Shown here piece after piece: positions 16,083 to 25,353 of a DNA stretch of 64,000 nucleotides (position 1 is its first letter; the number at the start of each line of letters is the position of its first letter). The stretch covers positions 62,001 to 126,000 of the forward strand of contig NZ_SWCN01000006.1 in the NCBI RefSeq assembly GCF_005116575.1, written 5' to 3'. A model generated the notes under the pieces. The model made no database searches. It was given only the letters and a program-made list of their open reading frames with translations, and was not told where the DNA came from. Made by a program: the position numbers and the translations under genes. This DNA is from Desulforhopalus sp. IMCC35007. GTDB taxonomy: Bacteria; Desulfobacterota; Desulfobulbia; Desulfobulbales; Desulfocapsaceae.

Positions 16083-18629
16083 ATGAATAAGTGCATTCTT
16101 GCTGGAGCCTTTTCCTTTCTGGTTCTTATCAGTCCGACTTTGCTATTTGCAGGAGGTCAAGTGGTGGGGATGTATGGTGTTTCAACGGGCAACAGTAGTT
16201 TTGACGTTGGCGGGGGGCTTGGTCTTAAAAAGAGTGGTGTGAATGCTGTATTTGTACGTTCTGAAAGTAACGATATAGAATATTTTGCAACACAGCAATT
16301 CAAAGTATACCTCACCTTGAATGTATTCGGTGGACGCGAACCTTGGAAAGCATTTCCAGATTCTAATCCAGTTACTGCCGATGGAACTCAACTTTCTGGT
16401 AGTTATGGTGGAGTCTGTCCAACTCATCCTCAGTGGCGTGAAAATAGACTTCATCTGCTGAAACAGTGGCTGACCGATTTTGGTGGAGATAATGGAATCT
16501 CTGGCATCTGGCTTGATTATATCAGATATCCTGGTCGATGGGAGCATGAAGAGCCGTTCCTGGCCGATACTTGTTATTGTCCGAGATGTCTCTCCTTATT
16601 TCAGGAAGAGACCAGGGTGAAGATTCCCGAAGGTCTATCAGTTGAAAAAACCGCGGAGTGGATTCATCAAAACGCTGCTTTACAATGGATGGAGTGGAAG
16701 AAAACCCAAATAGTTTCTTTTGCAATGGAGGCGAGAAAACTGGTTGATCGTCACGCCAATGGACAGCAGCTACTTCTGGGGGCTTTTCTCGTGCCATGGA
16801 AAAAGTCAGAGCATGATGGCGCTATTTCTTTCCAATTAGCCCAGGATGCTGAACTTCTAGCCCCATATATAGATGTGCTTTCTCCGATGGTGTACCATAA
16901 AATGGTTGGCAAGCCTGTTTCCTGGATAGGTGAAATAACCCGTTATTATAGAGGATTGGTCGATGTTCCTATCTGGCCCATCATCCAGGCGGAAGACCTC
17001 CGCGAAATCGAATTTTCAAGAGCCATCAGTGAAGTAACACAAGCAAATGCAGACGGATTGCTTGTTTACTCCCATCGTTACATGACAGATGATCTCTGGC
17101 CGCCACTGGAAGAGGTACATTTTGAAGATAACCTGCTTTCTAATCCACATCTCTACATGGACGACCCCGAAAAGGCGCCTGAGCAGTCCTTGTCAGTAAA
17201 AGGGCATCCACAATTCTGGTTCACTCCTCCCGCGGAGGCAGTTCTTGACAGCAGATTTTATTTTGATACCGAGGCCGACCAGAAAAACAATTCTATTGGC
17301 CTTACTGCCGGGCTTGATCGAAAAGCAATGTGGAGTACGGAGATACAGCAGTGCGAACCTGGATCTGAGTATCAATTTTCAGCAGATTTTTTTCGCAATG
17401 ACAGGGAGGACGGTTTAGCCTATCCAGAGATAACCGTATGGGGTCAGAAGTATCGCCTCAATACACACAGGGCTGAACAAAAATGGCAAAAGTTGAAAGT
17501 GCAAGTCTCATGTCCCGCAACCTATAGTAAAGAAGAGAGTTCTTTTATATTTCACAACAACTACCCGAGCACGTCTTTCTGGATGCGATCACCTTGGTTG
17601 GTAAAGGTAGCGCCGGGTGATGGTGGTCCTCACCAACTCCCTCCTAAAACCAGATTTTTTCCAATAGGCGCCTATGGAGCAAAACCTGACAATCTTGATG
17701 AATTCAAAAGCATTGGTCTTAATACTGCCGTAGTTCCAATGAATTACGATAATATTTCCAAATGTCTGGACCTTAGTATGCACTGTACTCTTTCTGTGCC
17801 ACGGGATCCTGAGAAGTTACTTTTGATGCTGGATGACCTGGCTCTTCTTCATCAAGGCAAATTTTCATACTACGTCAACGATGAACCTGGGATTCATTCT
17901 TTTCCTGAGAGTAAGGCCGAAGACATTCAAAATATTTTAAAAGACCGCTTCCCAGCAGCGGTGACCAATATGGCAATTGTCCGTCCACAGGCTATACCAT
18001 ATTATGAGAAGGGAGCGGATTATTTCATGCTGGACCAGTATCCGGTACCGAATATGCCGATGACCTGGCTCTCTGATTCCATGGATGAGGCGGCAGAATA
18101 TGTTGGGAGAAATCGCCTCCAATCCGTCATCCAGGCCTTTGGTGGCAGGCAATACGCCTCCAGTGGTTGGCCAAGACTGCCGACCTTTGCCGAAATGAAC
18201 TGTCTCTCGTTTCTTTCAATTATTCACGGGAGCAGAGGGCTTTATTTTTATACGTTCCCAAGTATCATGGCAACAGCAGAGGGGCGTGAGGACTTTTCAC
18301 TTCTCATACGCCGTCTCAATAGTTTACGATCGTGGCTACAGATAGTAAATGACCAAAAGCCCGTGGAAGTTCAAATGACTTCTGTATCTCAGGTCGATCC
18401 CAAAGGTCAGCCGGCAGTGCATTGCAGCACAAAAGAGCAATTCCATACCCAGTTGCTCATCTGTGTAAATACGATTAATACCTCTGTGGAAGCAGAAATT
18501 GGTGTGGCGGAAAATCGGCAACATTCCTGGCGTGAATATTATACAAGTGTGCCATATGCTGTTGCGGATAAAACGATACTTGCCCGCTTTAGTCCACTTG
18601 AGGTGAAGGTTCTCCTCGAAGAAAGGTAG
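16083..18629 (+). CDS. Large secreted glycoside-hydrolase-like protein
   Basis: 848 aa with a signal peptide (1-23). Residues about 28-320 look like a TIM-barrel of the putative glycoside hydrolase families (GHL/DUF4015-like), with the characteristic GIWLDYIRYPGRWE (141-154) and LSPMVYHKM at a later strand. A CYCPRC pair follows the DYIRYP motif. The middle (about 370-520) is beta-rich and may be a carbohydrate-binding module. The C-terminal 300 residues may form a second barrel (FYFYTFPS region, DYFMLDQYPVPNMP). It probably acts on polysaccharide outside the cytoplasm; the nearby surface-glycan cluster suggests glycan processing. Substrate and catalytic residues are unproven. Confidence 0.72.
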   Translation: MNKCILAGAFSFLVLISPTLLFAGGQVVGMYGVSTGNSSFDVGGGLGLKKSGVNAVFVRSESNDIEYFATQQFKVYLTLNVFGGREPWKAFPDSNPVTADGTQLSGSYGGVCPTHPQWRENRLHLLKQWLTDFGGDNGISGIWLDYIRYPGRWEHEEPFLADTCYCPRCLSLFQEETRVKIPEGLSVEKTAEWIHQNAALQWMEWKKTQIVSFAMEARKLVDRHANGQQLLLGAFLVPWKKSEHDGAISFQLAQDAELLAPYIDVLSPMVYHKMVGKPVSWIGEITRYYRGLVDVPIWPIIQAEDLREIEFSRAISEVTQANADGLLVYSHRYMTDDLWPPLEEVHFEDNLLSNPHLYMDDPEKAPEQSLSVKGHPQFWFTPPAEAVLDSRFYFDTEADQKNNSIGLTAGLDRKAMWSTEIQQCEPGSEYQFSADFFRNDREDGLAYPEITVWGQKYRLNTHRAEQKWQKLKVQVSCPATYSKEESSFIFHNNYPSTSFWMRSPWLVKVAPGDGGPHQLPPKTRFFPIGAYGAKPDNLDEFKSIGLNTAVVPMNYDNISKCLDLSMHCTLSVPRDPEKLLLMLDDLALLHQGKFSYYVNDEPGIHSFPESKAEDIQNILKDRFPAAVTNMAIVRPQAIPYYEKGADYFMLDQYPVPNMPMTWLSDSMDEAAEYVGRNRLQSVIQAFGGRQYASSGWPRLPTFAEMNCLSFLSIIHGSRGLYFYTFPSIMATAEGREDFSLLIRRLNSLRSWLQIVNDQKPVEVQMTSVSQVDPKGQPAVHCSTKEQFHTQLLICVNTINTSVEAEIGVAENRQHSWREYYTSVPYAVADKTILARFSPLEVKVLLEER

Positions 18630-18670
18630 CGGTTGTTTTAAACACCTGAAAAAACGGCGGCTTTGCCTCT

Positions 18671-19783
18671 TTACTGCAGAACACCAAGAGTTACAGCCTG
18701 AGTGACTTTGACGTTATCCCTGATGTACTCGAGGGTGACATCAGAATGAGGGCGAGACAGTGAGATCCGGTTTCTGAGATCAGCGGCCCCTGCAATTGGG
18801 GCCCCATTTATCGTTATGATAAGATCACCATCTTGTAAGCCAGCCCGTTCTGCGGGAGAGTCATCTTTTACCCCGACAACTCGTGCTGCTTGAGCACTGG
18901 TAAGTCCAATCAGTGTCAGCGTATCGTCCACCGTAGCATCCTTTAAAGAGACTCCAAGCCAGGCGCGCGTAACTTTTCCATAGGTAATAAGTTGCTCTGT
19001 CACGGTACGTACCATATTTATGGGAATGGCAAAGCCAATCCCTATGTAGCCCCCGGTCTGGGTGAGGAAGGCGGTGTTGACCCCTATGACCTCTCCTTCA
19101 ATATTAATGAGCGGTCCTCCTGAATTGCCAGGGTTGATGGCAGCATCCGTCTGGATGAAGCTTTCATAATCGCTGATGCCAAGGGCATTGCGTCCTGTGG
19201 CACTGACAATTCCCGCAGTCACTGTCTGGATATACTGATACGGGGAGCCTATGGCGAGAACCCAGTGACCACTCTTGATAAGATCAGAATTACCAAGTGC
19301 AATGGAGGGAAGATTTTTCGCAGCAATTTTAATAAGGCCAATATCCGTTTTGCCATCGACGCCGATAACTGAGGCCGAAAACTCTCTTTTATCTGCGAGT
19401 GTGACCGTGATTTTGCTGGCGTCTTTGATCACATGGCTGTTCGTTATGATGTATCCATCAGGGCTGAAGATAAAACCGGAACCATACCCGTAGGTTGTAT
19501 GGTCGGTAAAAAACGGGTTTTCTGCTTCATTGTCAGATTTTTTGCCAAAAAATTCTTCAAGTTCGGGACTGAGTTTTTGTTGGCCTGACTTGCCCGCAGC
19601 CGCCTTTTTTGTCACCTGAATATAAACTATTGCAGGTTTAGAGTGGTCGATAATCTCAGAGAAAACCTGCGCCGTGCGTATAAGATATTCTTTCGTCGGT
19701 TGCAGATCGGTTGCGGCAGAAGTTGTGGTGCTGTGTATTGCAACCGATAGAGCCAAAGTTATAAAGAACAGAATATTTTTCAT
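18671..19783 (-). CDS. DegP/HtrA-type periplasmic serine protease with one PDZ domain
   Basis: 370 aa from the ATG at 19783, which gives a clean signal peptide (MKNILFFITLALSV...). A TTG at 19813 would add ten residues and is less likely; neither start has a good Shine-Dalgarno. The trypsin-like catalytic triad is visible: His in TNSHVIKD (about 117), Asp in KTDIGLIKI (about 147) and Ser in NPGNSGGPLI (about 221). A single C-terminal PDZ domain follows (about 270-365, DSPAERAGLQDGDLIITING). It is nearer DegS/HhoB in having only one PDZ. It degrades or refolds damaged envelope proteins. It is convergent with the hydrolase gene. Confidence 0.92.
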   Translation of the reverse strand: MKNILFFITLALSVAIHSTTTSAATDLQPTKEYLIRTAQVFSEIIDHSKPAIVYIQVTKKAAAGKSGQQKLSPELEEFFGKKSDNEAENPFFTDHTTYGYGSGFIFSPDGYIITNSHVIKDASKITVTLADKREFSASVIGVDGKTDIGLIKIAAKNLPSIALGNSDLIKSGHWVLAIGSPYQYIQTVTAGIVSATGRNALGISDYESFIQTDAAINPGNSGGPLINIEGEVIGVNTAFLTQTGGYIGIGFAIPINMVRTVTEQLITYGKVTRAWLGVSLKDATVDDTLTLIGLTSAQAARVVGVKDDSPAERAGLQDGDLIITINGAPIAGAADLRNRISLSRPHSDVTLEYIRDNVKVTQAVTLGVLQ

Positions 19784-20216
19784 TATGATGTTGTCTGAAA
19801 TAGCAAAAAACAAAGGAATGGTTACCAGTTAAACCTGATTCATTACAACCATTGGCAACATATCGACTATAGAGAGGAAAATCAATCTGTCAAAAGAGCA
19901 TTGGACGTGAATGAAACAAAATGATCGGCCGCTTTCTGTAAAATTATTTCCATTGCAAAAAAAATATCCGGCCAACTCTAAAGTAACTCCTTACAATGAT
20001 TTGGATTACCAGTAGACCTTGATTTTACAGAAAAAAATGGCCGGAAAAGCGGTGTTAAAAGCTAGAAATAACATGGAGAGTTGGTTATAATCGCTTTTTT
20101 TTATACCTGCGTTGACAAGTAGAGCATCACATATTGTATACTTTTTACTGGAATGCAAGTCGTTCAGTGGGAGGATAATCCTTCCATCTATGTTGAAGTT
20201 ATTTTAAGAGAAGGTC
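19784..20216. other. Intergenic region between divergent degP-like and pta genes
   Basis: Gap of 433 bp holding an 11-bp inverted repeat, TTCTGTAAAAT (19934-19944) and its complement (20022-20032), 77 bp apart. GGCCG sequences lie near each arm. A likely pta promoter lies further right. No coding potential was seen. Confidence 0.5.
20112..20142 (+). promoter_or_regulatory. Putative sigma-70 promoter for pta
   Basis: A perfect -35 TTGACA (20112-20117) is followed by TATACT (20137-20142) with a long 19-bp spacer, or by TTGTAT (20134-20139) at 16 bp. It lies about 75 bp upstream of the pta start. Confidence 0.45.
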
Positions 20217-22331
20217 ATGGCGAATAAATTGTATGTTGCGGGAACCGAGACCCGTACTGGTAAATCGGCTGTTATCCTGGGCTTAATGGAATTATTGACC
20301 AGAAATATTAAGAAGGTGGCGTTTTTCAGGCCTCTGGTTGATATGGATGACAAGCATTTGGTAATGGATAATACCATTAGTCTCATCAAGCACCAATTTC
20401 ATCTGTGTTATGATTATGATGAAATGTATGCCTACACGGTAAATGAGGCAAATCACCTGATTTCTCTGGGAAGAACAGAAGAACTTCATGAAGGCATTCT
20501 TGCAAAATTCAATAGCCTTGCGGCCAAAGCTGATTTTGTCCTCTGTGAGGGAATTGAGCTTGAAGGATCGAGTGCTTCCTTTGATTTTGATATAAACGTT
20601 GATATCAGCAATAACCTGGGATGTCCGGTTATGCTGGTTGCCGGTGGCCGCAGGAAGTCCATCGATGAGTTGGTTCGGTCAATTAAGGTATACTATGAAT
20701 CCCTTCAGGAACGGAGTTGTGACGTCGTTGGGACCATCGTCAATCGTGTTGATCCCCTGGTGGTTGAGACTGTTCAGCAAAAGCTGGCTGAGGAAAAAAT
20801 CGGCCAGGGAGAACAGCTTTTTTATGTTATTCCCAATGACGAAAACCTGGGGAACCCTTCTGTTGGGGAAGTTGCACGACTGCTCAATGCAGAAATTCTC
20901 TACGGTGAAGAGAACCTGACCCGTCATGTTCGAGGATTTACCATTGCTGCCATGCAGCTGCGCAATCTGCTCGCCCGAATTGAGTATGGTGCTCTTGTTA
21001 TTACCCCGGGCGATCGATCAGACGTCATACTTGCCTGTCTTGCCGCTGTGGAATCGGCGACCATGCCCAATATTTCCGGTATCATGCTTACCGGTGGCCT
21101 TGTCCCCGAAGAGCCGATTCAAAGGGTGATTGAGGGATTTCAGAACACTATTCCGATCATTGCAGTGAGTGAGAACACTTTTCAGGCAGCGATTCGGGTC
21201 GAAAACATTCATGCCGCCATTACCCCTGACAACACCAGAAAAATTATTCAGGCTCTGGCAGTGTTTGAACGTCATGTAGACATGGAAAAGCTCAGCGAAA
21301 AAATTGTTAAGACGAAGACCACCATCGTTACGCCAAAGATGTTTGAGTCCAAGCTGATCCAGCGGGCACAGAGTAATAAGCAGCATATCGTGCTTCCTGA
21401 AGGGGAAGATGACCGGGTGCTGAAAGCTGCTGAAATCCTTCTTCGCCGCGGGGTTGTTGATCTGACCCTCCTTGGCAGTGAAGATAGGATCAGTGAGAGG
21501 GTCAAAAGCCTTGGTCTGCACCTTGAAAGTGCAACGGTTATTGATCCGAAGTATGCCACAAATTTTGTTGATTATGTTGATACCTATTATGAACTTCGTA
21601 AGTCCAAGGGGGTAACGAAGGATGTCGCGACAGATATCATGGCTGATCTGAACTTCTTCGGTACCATGATGATCTACAAAGGCCATGCTGATGGAATGGT
21701 TTCCGGTGCTGTACATACGACCGCTGACACCATTCGCCCCGCCTTTCAATTCATTAAAACCAAGCCGGGATGTTCGATTGTTTCCTCCGTTTTCCTCATG
21801 TGTCTCAATGACCGGGTTCTTGCCTACGGTGATTGTGCAGTGAACCCCGACCCTACTGCAGAACAGCTGGCTGAGATTGCTATCAGCTCAGCACAGACAG
21901 CGGCACTCTTTGGCATTAATCCTCTTGTCGCCATGCTTTCATATTCTTCCGGAACATCCGGGAAAGGTCAGCAGGTTGAAAAGGTTCGAGCCGCAACGGA
22001 GATTGCCAAAGAAAGGGCAAAGACTTTTTACCCAGGCCTGGAGATTGAGGGTCCGATTCAATATGATGCTGCCGTAGATCCAGGTGTTGCCCGGACGAAA
22101 ATGCCAAACAGCAAGGTTGCAGGTAGAGCGACCGTTTTTGTCTTCCCTGATCTCAACACCGGAAATAATACCTATAAGGCGGTTCAGAGGTCTGCAGGGG
22201 CTATAGCGGTTGGTCCAATCCTCCAGGGACTCAGAAAGCCTGTGAATGACCTGAGCCGAGGTTGTCTGGTTACAGATATCGTCAACACTGTTGCCATGAC
22301 CGCAGTGCAGGCCCAGGCAGAAAAGAAGTAA
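20217..22331 (+). CDS. pta: Phosphate acetyltransferase, long form
   Basis: 704 aa. The N-terminal dethiobiotin-synthetase-like P-loop domain (GTETRTGKS, residues 9-17) and middle DRTGG-type domain are followed by the catalytic PTA domain (about 375-700). That domain contains HIVLPEGEDDRVLKAA, SYSSGTSGKG and VFPDLNTGNNTYKAVQR. It interconverts acetyl-CoA and acetyl-phosphate in the cytoplasm; with acetate kinase, absent here, this gives ATP during lactate oxidation or activates acetate. AGAAGG precedes the ATG. It is a single-gene unit followed by a strong terminator. Confidence 0.96.
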   Translation: MANKLYVAGTETRTGKSAVILGLMELLTRNIKKVAFFRPLVDMDDKHLVMDNTISLIKHQFHLCYDYDEMYAYTVNEANHLISLGRTEELHEGILAKFNSLAAKADFVLCEGIELEGSSASFDFDINVDISNNLGCPVMLVAGGRRKSIDELVRSIKVYYESLQERSCDVVGTIVNRVDPLVVETVQQKLAEEKIGQGEQLFYVIPNDENLGNPSVGEVARLLNAEILYGEENLTRHVRGFTIAAMQLRNLLARIEYGALVITPGDRSDVILACLAAVESATMPNISGIMLTGGLVPEEPIQRVIEGFQNTIPIIAVSENTFQAAIRVENIHAAITPDNTRKIIQALAVFERHVDMEKLSEKIVKTKTTIVTPKMFESKLIQRAQSNKQHIVLPEGEDDRVLKAAEILLRRGVVDLTLLGSEDRISERVKSLGLHLESATVIDPKYATNFVDYVDTYYELRKSKGVTKDVATDIMADLNFFGTMMIYKGHADGMVSGAVHTTADTIRPAFQFIKTKPGCSIVSSVFLMCLNDRVLAYGDCAVNPDPTAEQLAEIAISSAQTAALFGINPLVAMLSYSSGTSGKGQQVEKVRAATEIAKERAKTFYPGLEIEGPIQYDAAVDPGVARTKMPNSKVAGRATVFVFPDLNTGNNTYKAVQRSAGAIAVGPILQGLRKPVNDLSRGCLVTDIVNTVAMTAVQAQAEKK

Positions 22332-22362
22332 ACCTCACGGCAAGTTTTTCATACTTCAAAAA

Positions 22363-22403
22363 ACAAAAGCCCGACGATTTTTTTTAAATCGCCGGGCTTT
22401 TGT
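22363..22403. terminator. Bidirectional intrinsic terminator (pta / hypB)
   Basis: An 18-bp stem with one mismatch (22363-22380 pairs with 22386-22403) has AAAAGCCCG arms, T-runs on both strands and a short T loop. It sits between convergent pta and hypB and can end transcription from both sides. Confidence 0.88.
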
Positions 22404-22423
22404 CATTCATGCAGTCAATTGCG

Positions 22424-23188
22424 TTACAGGTTTTTCCTTGCCTTCATAGCAGCAACCAGTTCTCGCAGGTAATCGAGCCACTTTTCCATACCTTCACCTG
22501 TTGGGGATGCAAGCTCCATGGTTCGAAGATTTGGGTTGAGCCGCAGCGCATCACCCCTGGCCTCTTCAACAGGAAAATCAAAATAGGGGAGCAGGTCAGT
22601 TTTGGTGATTACAAAGGTTTGGGAACTGGTAAAGGCCTTTGGGTATTTTGATGGCTTATCTGGTCCTTCGGGGACAGAAACAAAAACCACCCGCTCGTGC
22701 TCGCCAAGGTCAAAGGTCGATGGGCAGACCAGGTTGCCGACGTTTTCAATAAAGAGCAGGTCAATCTTGTCTCCTCCGGGCTCTTTTTGCAGACGGTGAA
22801 AGCCCTTGTGGGTCATGGCCGCGTCGAGATGACAGGCACCGCCGGTGGTCAGTTGGACAACCGGCACACCTTTTGCCCGAATCCTGTCTGCATCTCGCTC
22901 AGTTTCTATATCGCCTTCAATCACACCAATATTAATTTCGCCCTTGAGTGCCTCAATGGTGTGTTCGAGCAGGGTTGTTTTGCCCGAACCGGGGCTGCTG
23001 ATAAGGTTAAGGGCAACAGCTCCAATTTCGTCAAAATGTTCTCTGTTGGCTCTGGCCAGGGCATCGTTTGCCGCAAACAGGCTGGCGTGTACGTCTACGG
23101 TTTTGGTCTGGCTGTGGCCGTGGGAATGATCGTGGTTATGATCATGAGAATGGTCAGAAGGGCTTGGGCAGCCGCATGTATCACACAT
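22424..23188 (-). CDS. hypB: Hydrogenase nickel incorporation GTPase HypB
   Basis: 254 aa. It begins with the MCDTCGC nickel/metal motif (CxxCGC) and a His/Asp-rich stretch (residues 11-27) that can store nickel. The G-domain has a Walker A SSPGSGKTT (64-72) and the metal-site GACHLDA segment. With HypA it delivers Ni to the hydrogenase large subunit, using GTP. GAGGA precedes the ATG. It is the last gene of the hydrogenase-hyp run; the gap of 88 bp to hypA leaves room for separate control. Confidence 0.96.
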   Translation of the reverse strand: MCDTCGCPSPSDHSHDHNHDHSHGHSQTKTVDVHASLFAANDALARANREHFDEIGAVALNLISSPGSGKTTLLEHTIEALKGEINIGVIEGDIETERDADRIRAKGVPVVQLTTGGACHLDAAMTHKGFHRLQKEPGGDKIDLLFIENVGNLVCPSTFDLGEHERVVFVSVPEGPDKPSKYPKAFTSSQTFVITKTDLLPYFDFPVEEARGDALRLNPNLRTMELASPTGEGMEKWLDYLRELVAAMKARKNL

Positions 23189-23276
23189 TGTAATTCCTCA
23201 TTGGTATATATGTAAGAAGAGACAGGTTCCTGGTATTATTCGTTCAACCTTATCTTAAGACAATTTCTATTTTTTA

Positions 23277-23624
23277 CTATTCCATTTCAACCTGGAGGAG
23301 CATCAGGTCTTCGCCTCCGCTTGGGATGAGAAGCAGATCTCCACATTTCGGGCATCCATCGGGTTTTGGTCCGGCAACCGTTTCGACGTGTCCGCAGTCA
23401 GAACATCTGTATTGTACCTCGGGAATCTTTACGATGAGTTTGCTGCCGCGTAACATCTCATCGTCTGCGGAGAGAATATCAAAGCCAAACTGAAATGAAT
23501 CCAGGACAACGCCACATAAGGGGCCTATCTCCATGGTAACGGTTGTGATCCTGGTTGTATTGTTTTCGGCAGCGAGATCTCTCAGTTGTTGAAAGAGCCC
23601 TTCTACCAGTGATATTTCGTGCAT
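23277..23624 (-). CDS. hypA: Hydrogenase nickel chaperone HypA
   Basis: 115 aa. The N-terminal MHE motif carries the nickel-binding His2, and the zinc site is formed by two CxxC pairs (C74/C77 and C91/C94). It acts with HypB to insert nickel into the [NiFe] site after HypCDEF have delivered the Fe(CN)2CO group. Full family length. It starts 24 bp after the stop of the maturation protease gene, so the two are co-transcribed. Confidence 0.96.
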   Translation of the reverse strand: MHEISLVEGLFQQLRDLAAENNTTRITTVTMEIGPLCGVVLDSFQFGFDILSADDEMLRGSKLIVKIPEVQYRCSDCGHVETVAGPKPDGCPKCGDLLLIPSGGEDLMLLQVEME

Positions 23625-23648
23625 TCTGAGGTCCTGTATTCTATCTGG

Positions 23649-24143
23649 CTAGTTCTTTTGTGTATATTCCACGCCAAGTTCAGTGAGACGGCCAAGTATC
23701 ATTTCAGCAACCTCAACCTTACGGTGGCCGACGACATCTGACAGTTCAATTCCCTCTTCGAGCACTTTTGGGATCACCGTGTAGAACTCAATGTCACCGG
23801 GCGTTGCCCCCCGGAGCTTTGAAACCTCAAGTATCTCAAGCAGTCCAAGTTGATGGGGAGACATGCGCAGCTGGAAATTACCGGCTTTCACATCATCGAG
23901 TTCAAAGAAGTGGAAGGAACCGGGCTCACCTTCGATATCGACAACATCGATGACAAATATAAGATCGCAGTTTTCGAGAAATGGGCCCATGAATATTCCA
24001 GCGGTACCCACATCCTGAATGTCGACATTGTCTGGAAAATCGTAGTGCTCCTGGAGGTAATGAACAACATGTACTCCAAAACCCTCGTCGGCCAGGATGT
24101 AGTTACCGATGCCGGCGATGCCGATCTTTTTTTCTGCAGTCAT
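23649..24143 (-). CDS. [NiFe] hydrogenase maturation endopeptidase (HyaD/HybD/HupD family)
   Basis: 164 aa from ATG 24143, chosen because AAGGGA lies 4-5 nt upstream and the family begins here (KKIGIAGIGNYILADEGFG). The frame is open far upstream but codes for an unrelated arginine-rich stretch. Nickel-sensing residues of the family are present: E20, D66 and H97. It clips the C-terminal tail of the hydrogenase large subunit after nickel insertion. The single large subunit in this operon, with its 15-residue tail, is the obvious substrate. Confidence 0.93.
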   Translation of the reverse strand: MTAEKKIGIAGIGNYILADEGFGVHVVHYLQEHYDFPDNVDIQDVGTAGIFMGPFLENCDLIFVIDVVDIEGEPGSFHFFELDDVKAGNFQLRMSPHQLGLLEILEVSKLRGATPGDIEFYTVIPKVLEEGIELSDVVGHRKVEVAEMILGRLTELGVEYTQKN

Positions 24144-24163
24144 AGTATCCCTTACGCTGTCTG

Positions 24164-25177
24164 TTAACATATTCGTGGCAGTGGCATTCCATGCAGGGGA
24201 GTAACAACCCTGGCGCCTCCAACCGGGGTCCTGATCACGACCCTGCCTGCTTTGCCTGCCACAAGTTTTCCTATGACGACCGCTTCTTTGCCTTCGGGTG
24301 TCCCATGCATTATACGCAGGGCTTCGTCGGCCTTGTTGCCGCTGACGATAACAAGACATTTACCTTCGTTGGCAAGATACAGGGGTTCCAGCCCCAGTAA
24401 TTCGCAGGCAGCATTGACCTGAGGCCGAACAGGGAGTGCTTCATTGTCGATTTCGATAGAAAGGCCACTATTTTCTGCAATTTCGTTTAAGGTGGAGGCA
24501 ACCCCTCCCCTTGTAGGATCACGGAGGGTATGGATGTCTCCTGGAAGCCCTTTCAGCAGAGCGGCTACCATTCTGTGCAGAGGCATGGTGTCACTTTTGA
24601 GATCCCCTTGGAGGGCAATACCAGCTCTTCGTGTCATGATGGTGATCCCATGGTCACCCATGGTACCTGAAAGAATAACAACGTCCCCTTCTTTGGCGTA
24701 TTTTGAGGAAATATCAACCCCTTCTTCGACAAAGCCTATGCCCGAAGTGTTAATGAAGATTTTGTCACCTTTACCTTTGGGGACAACTTTGGTGTCTCCG
24801 GTAACAACGTAAACACCTGCCTCCCGGCAGGCCTCAGCTATTGATATAATGACTCTTTCAAGCTCGTCAAAGAGCAGCCCTTCTTCAAGGATCAGCCCAA
24901 GACTGAGGGCGTGGGGCCTGGCGCCCCGCATGGCAAGATCGTTGATGGTACCGTGGACGGCAAGCTTGCCGATGTCTCCACCGGGGAAAAATATAGGGTC
25001 AACCACATAACTGTCTGTGGTAAATGCAAGTCTTCCACCAGGGTTTTCGAGTATGGCACTGTCTTCGAGACTGTTGAGTATCGGGTTGTCGAGGTGCTTG
25101 ATAAACACTTCACTGATCAGTTCCTGGCTTGCAAGACCTCCGCTGCCGTGATCAAGTAATATCATTTTTTCGGACAT
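24164..25177 (-). CDS. hypE: Carbamoyl-phosphate-derived cyanide ligand protein HypE
   Basis: 337 aa, PurM/AIR-synthase-like fold. The start MILLDHGSGG, the ATP-binding GDTKVVPKGKGD and the conserved C-terminal PRIC cysteine are all present. That C-terminal Cys accepts carbamoyl from HypF and is dehydrated to thiocyanate, giving the CN ligands for the iron of the active site. AGAGG precedes the start. It follows hypD after a 176-bp gap, the largest within the run. Confidence 0.96.
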   Translation of the reverse strand: MSEKMILLDHGSGGLASQELISEVFIKHLDNPILNSLEDSAILENPGGRLAFTTDSYVVDPIFFPGGDIGKLAVHGTINDLAMRGARPHALSLGLILEEGLLFDELERVIISIAEACREAGVYVVTGDTKVVPKGKGDKIFINTSGIGFVEEGVDISSKYAKEGDVVILSGTMGDHGITIMTRRAGIALQGDLKSDTMPLHRMVAALLKGLPGDIHTLRDPTRGGVASTLNEIAENSGLSIEIDNEALPVRPQVNAACELLGLEPLYLANEGKCLVIVSGNKADEALRIMHGTPEGKEAVVIGKLVAGKAGRVVIRTPVGGARVVTPLHGMPLPRIC

Positions 25178-25353
25178 GTGCTGGAAAACCTCTGGTTTGG
25201 TAAGCTTTATTTATTGAGTACCTTAGAAATTCATTCGAAGTCTGCGCTTATCTCTTTTTTGTGAATGGATTTCGTGAAGGCACTTATTCCGGTTTGATTT
25301 CCGGTTTGCCGGGGTTGATTTTGTCTGTATTATTAATGGCTAGAGAGCGACTG

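Noticed and set aside
4000-18700. JUMPstart/ops element (GGCGGTAG) before the polysaccharide genes
   Set aside because: No copy in an intergenic position; partial matches are inside genes or too short.
24144-24359. Longer N-terminus of the maturation protease
   Set aside because: It is arginine-rich, overlaps hypE in another frame, and the family start with a good ribosome-binding site is at 24143.
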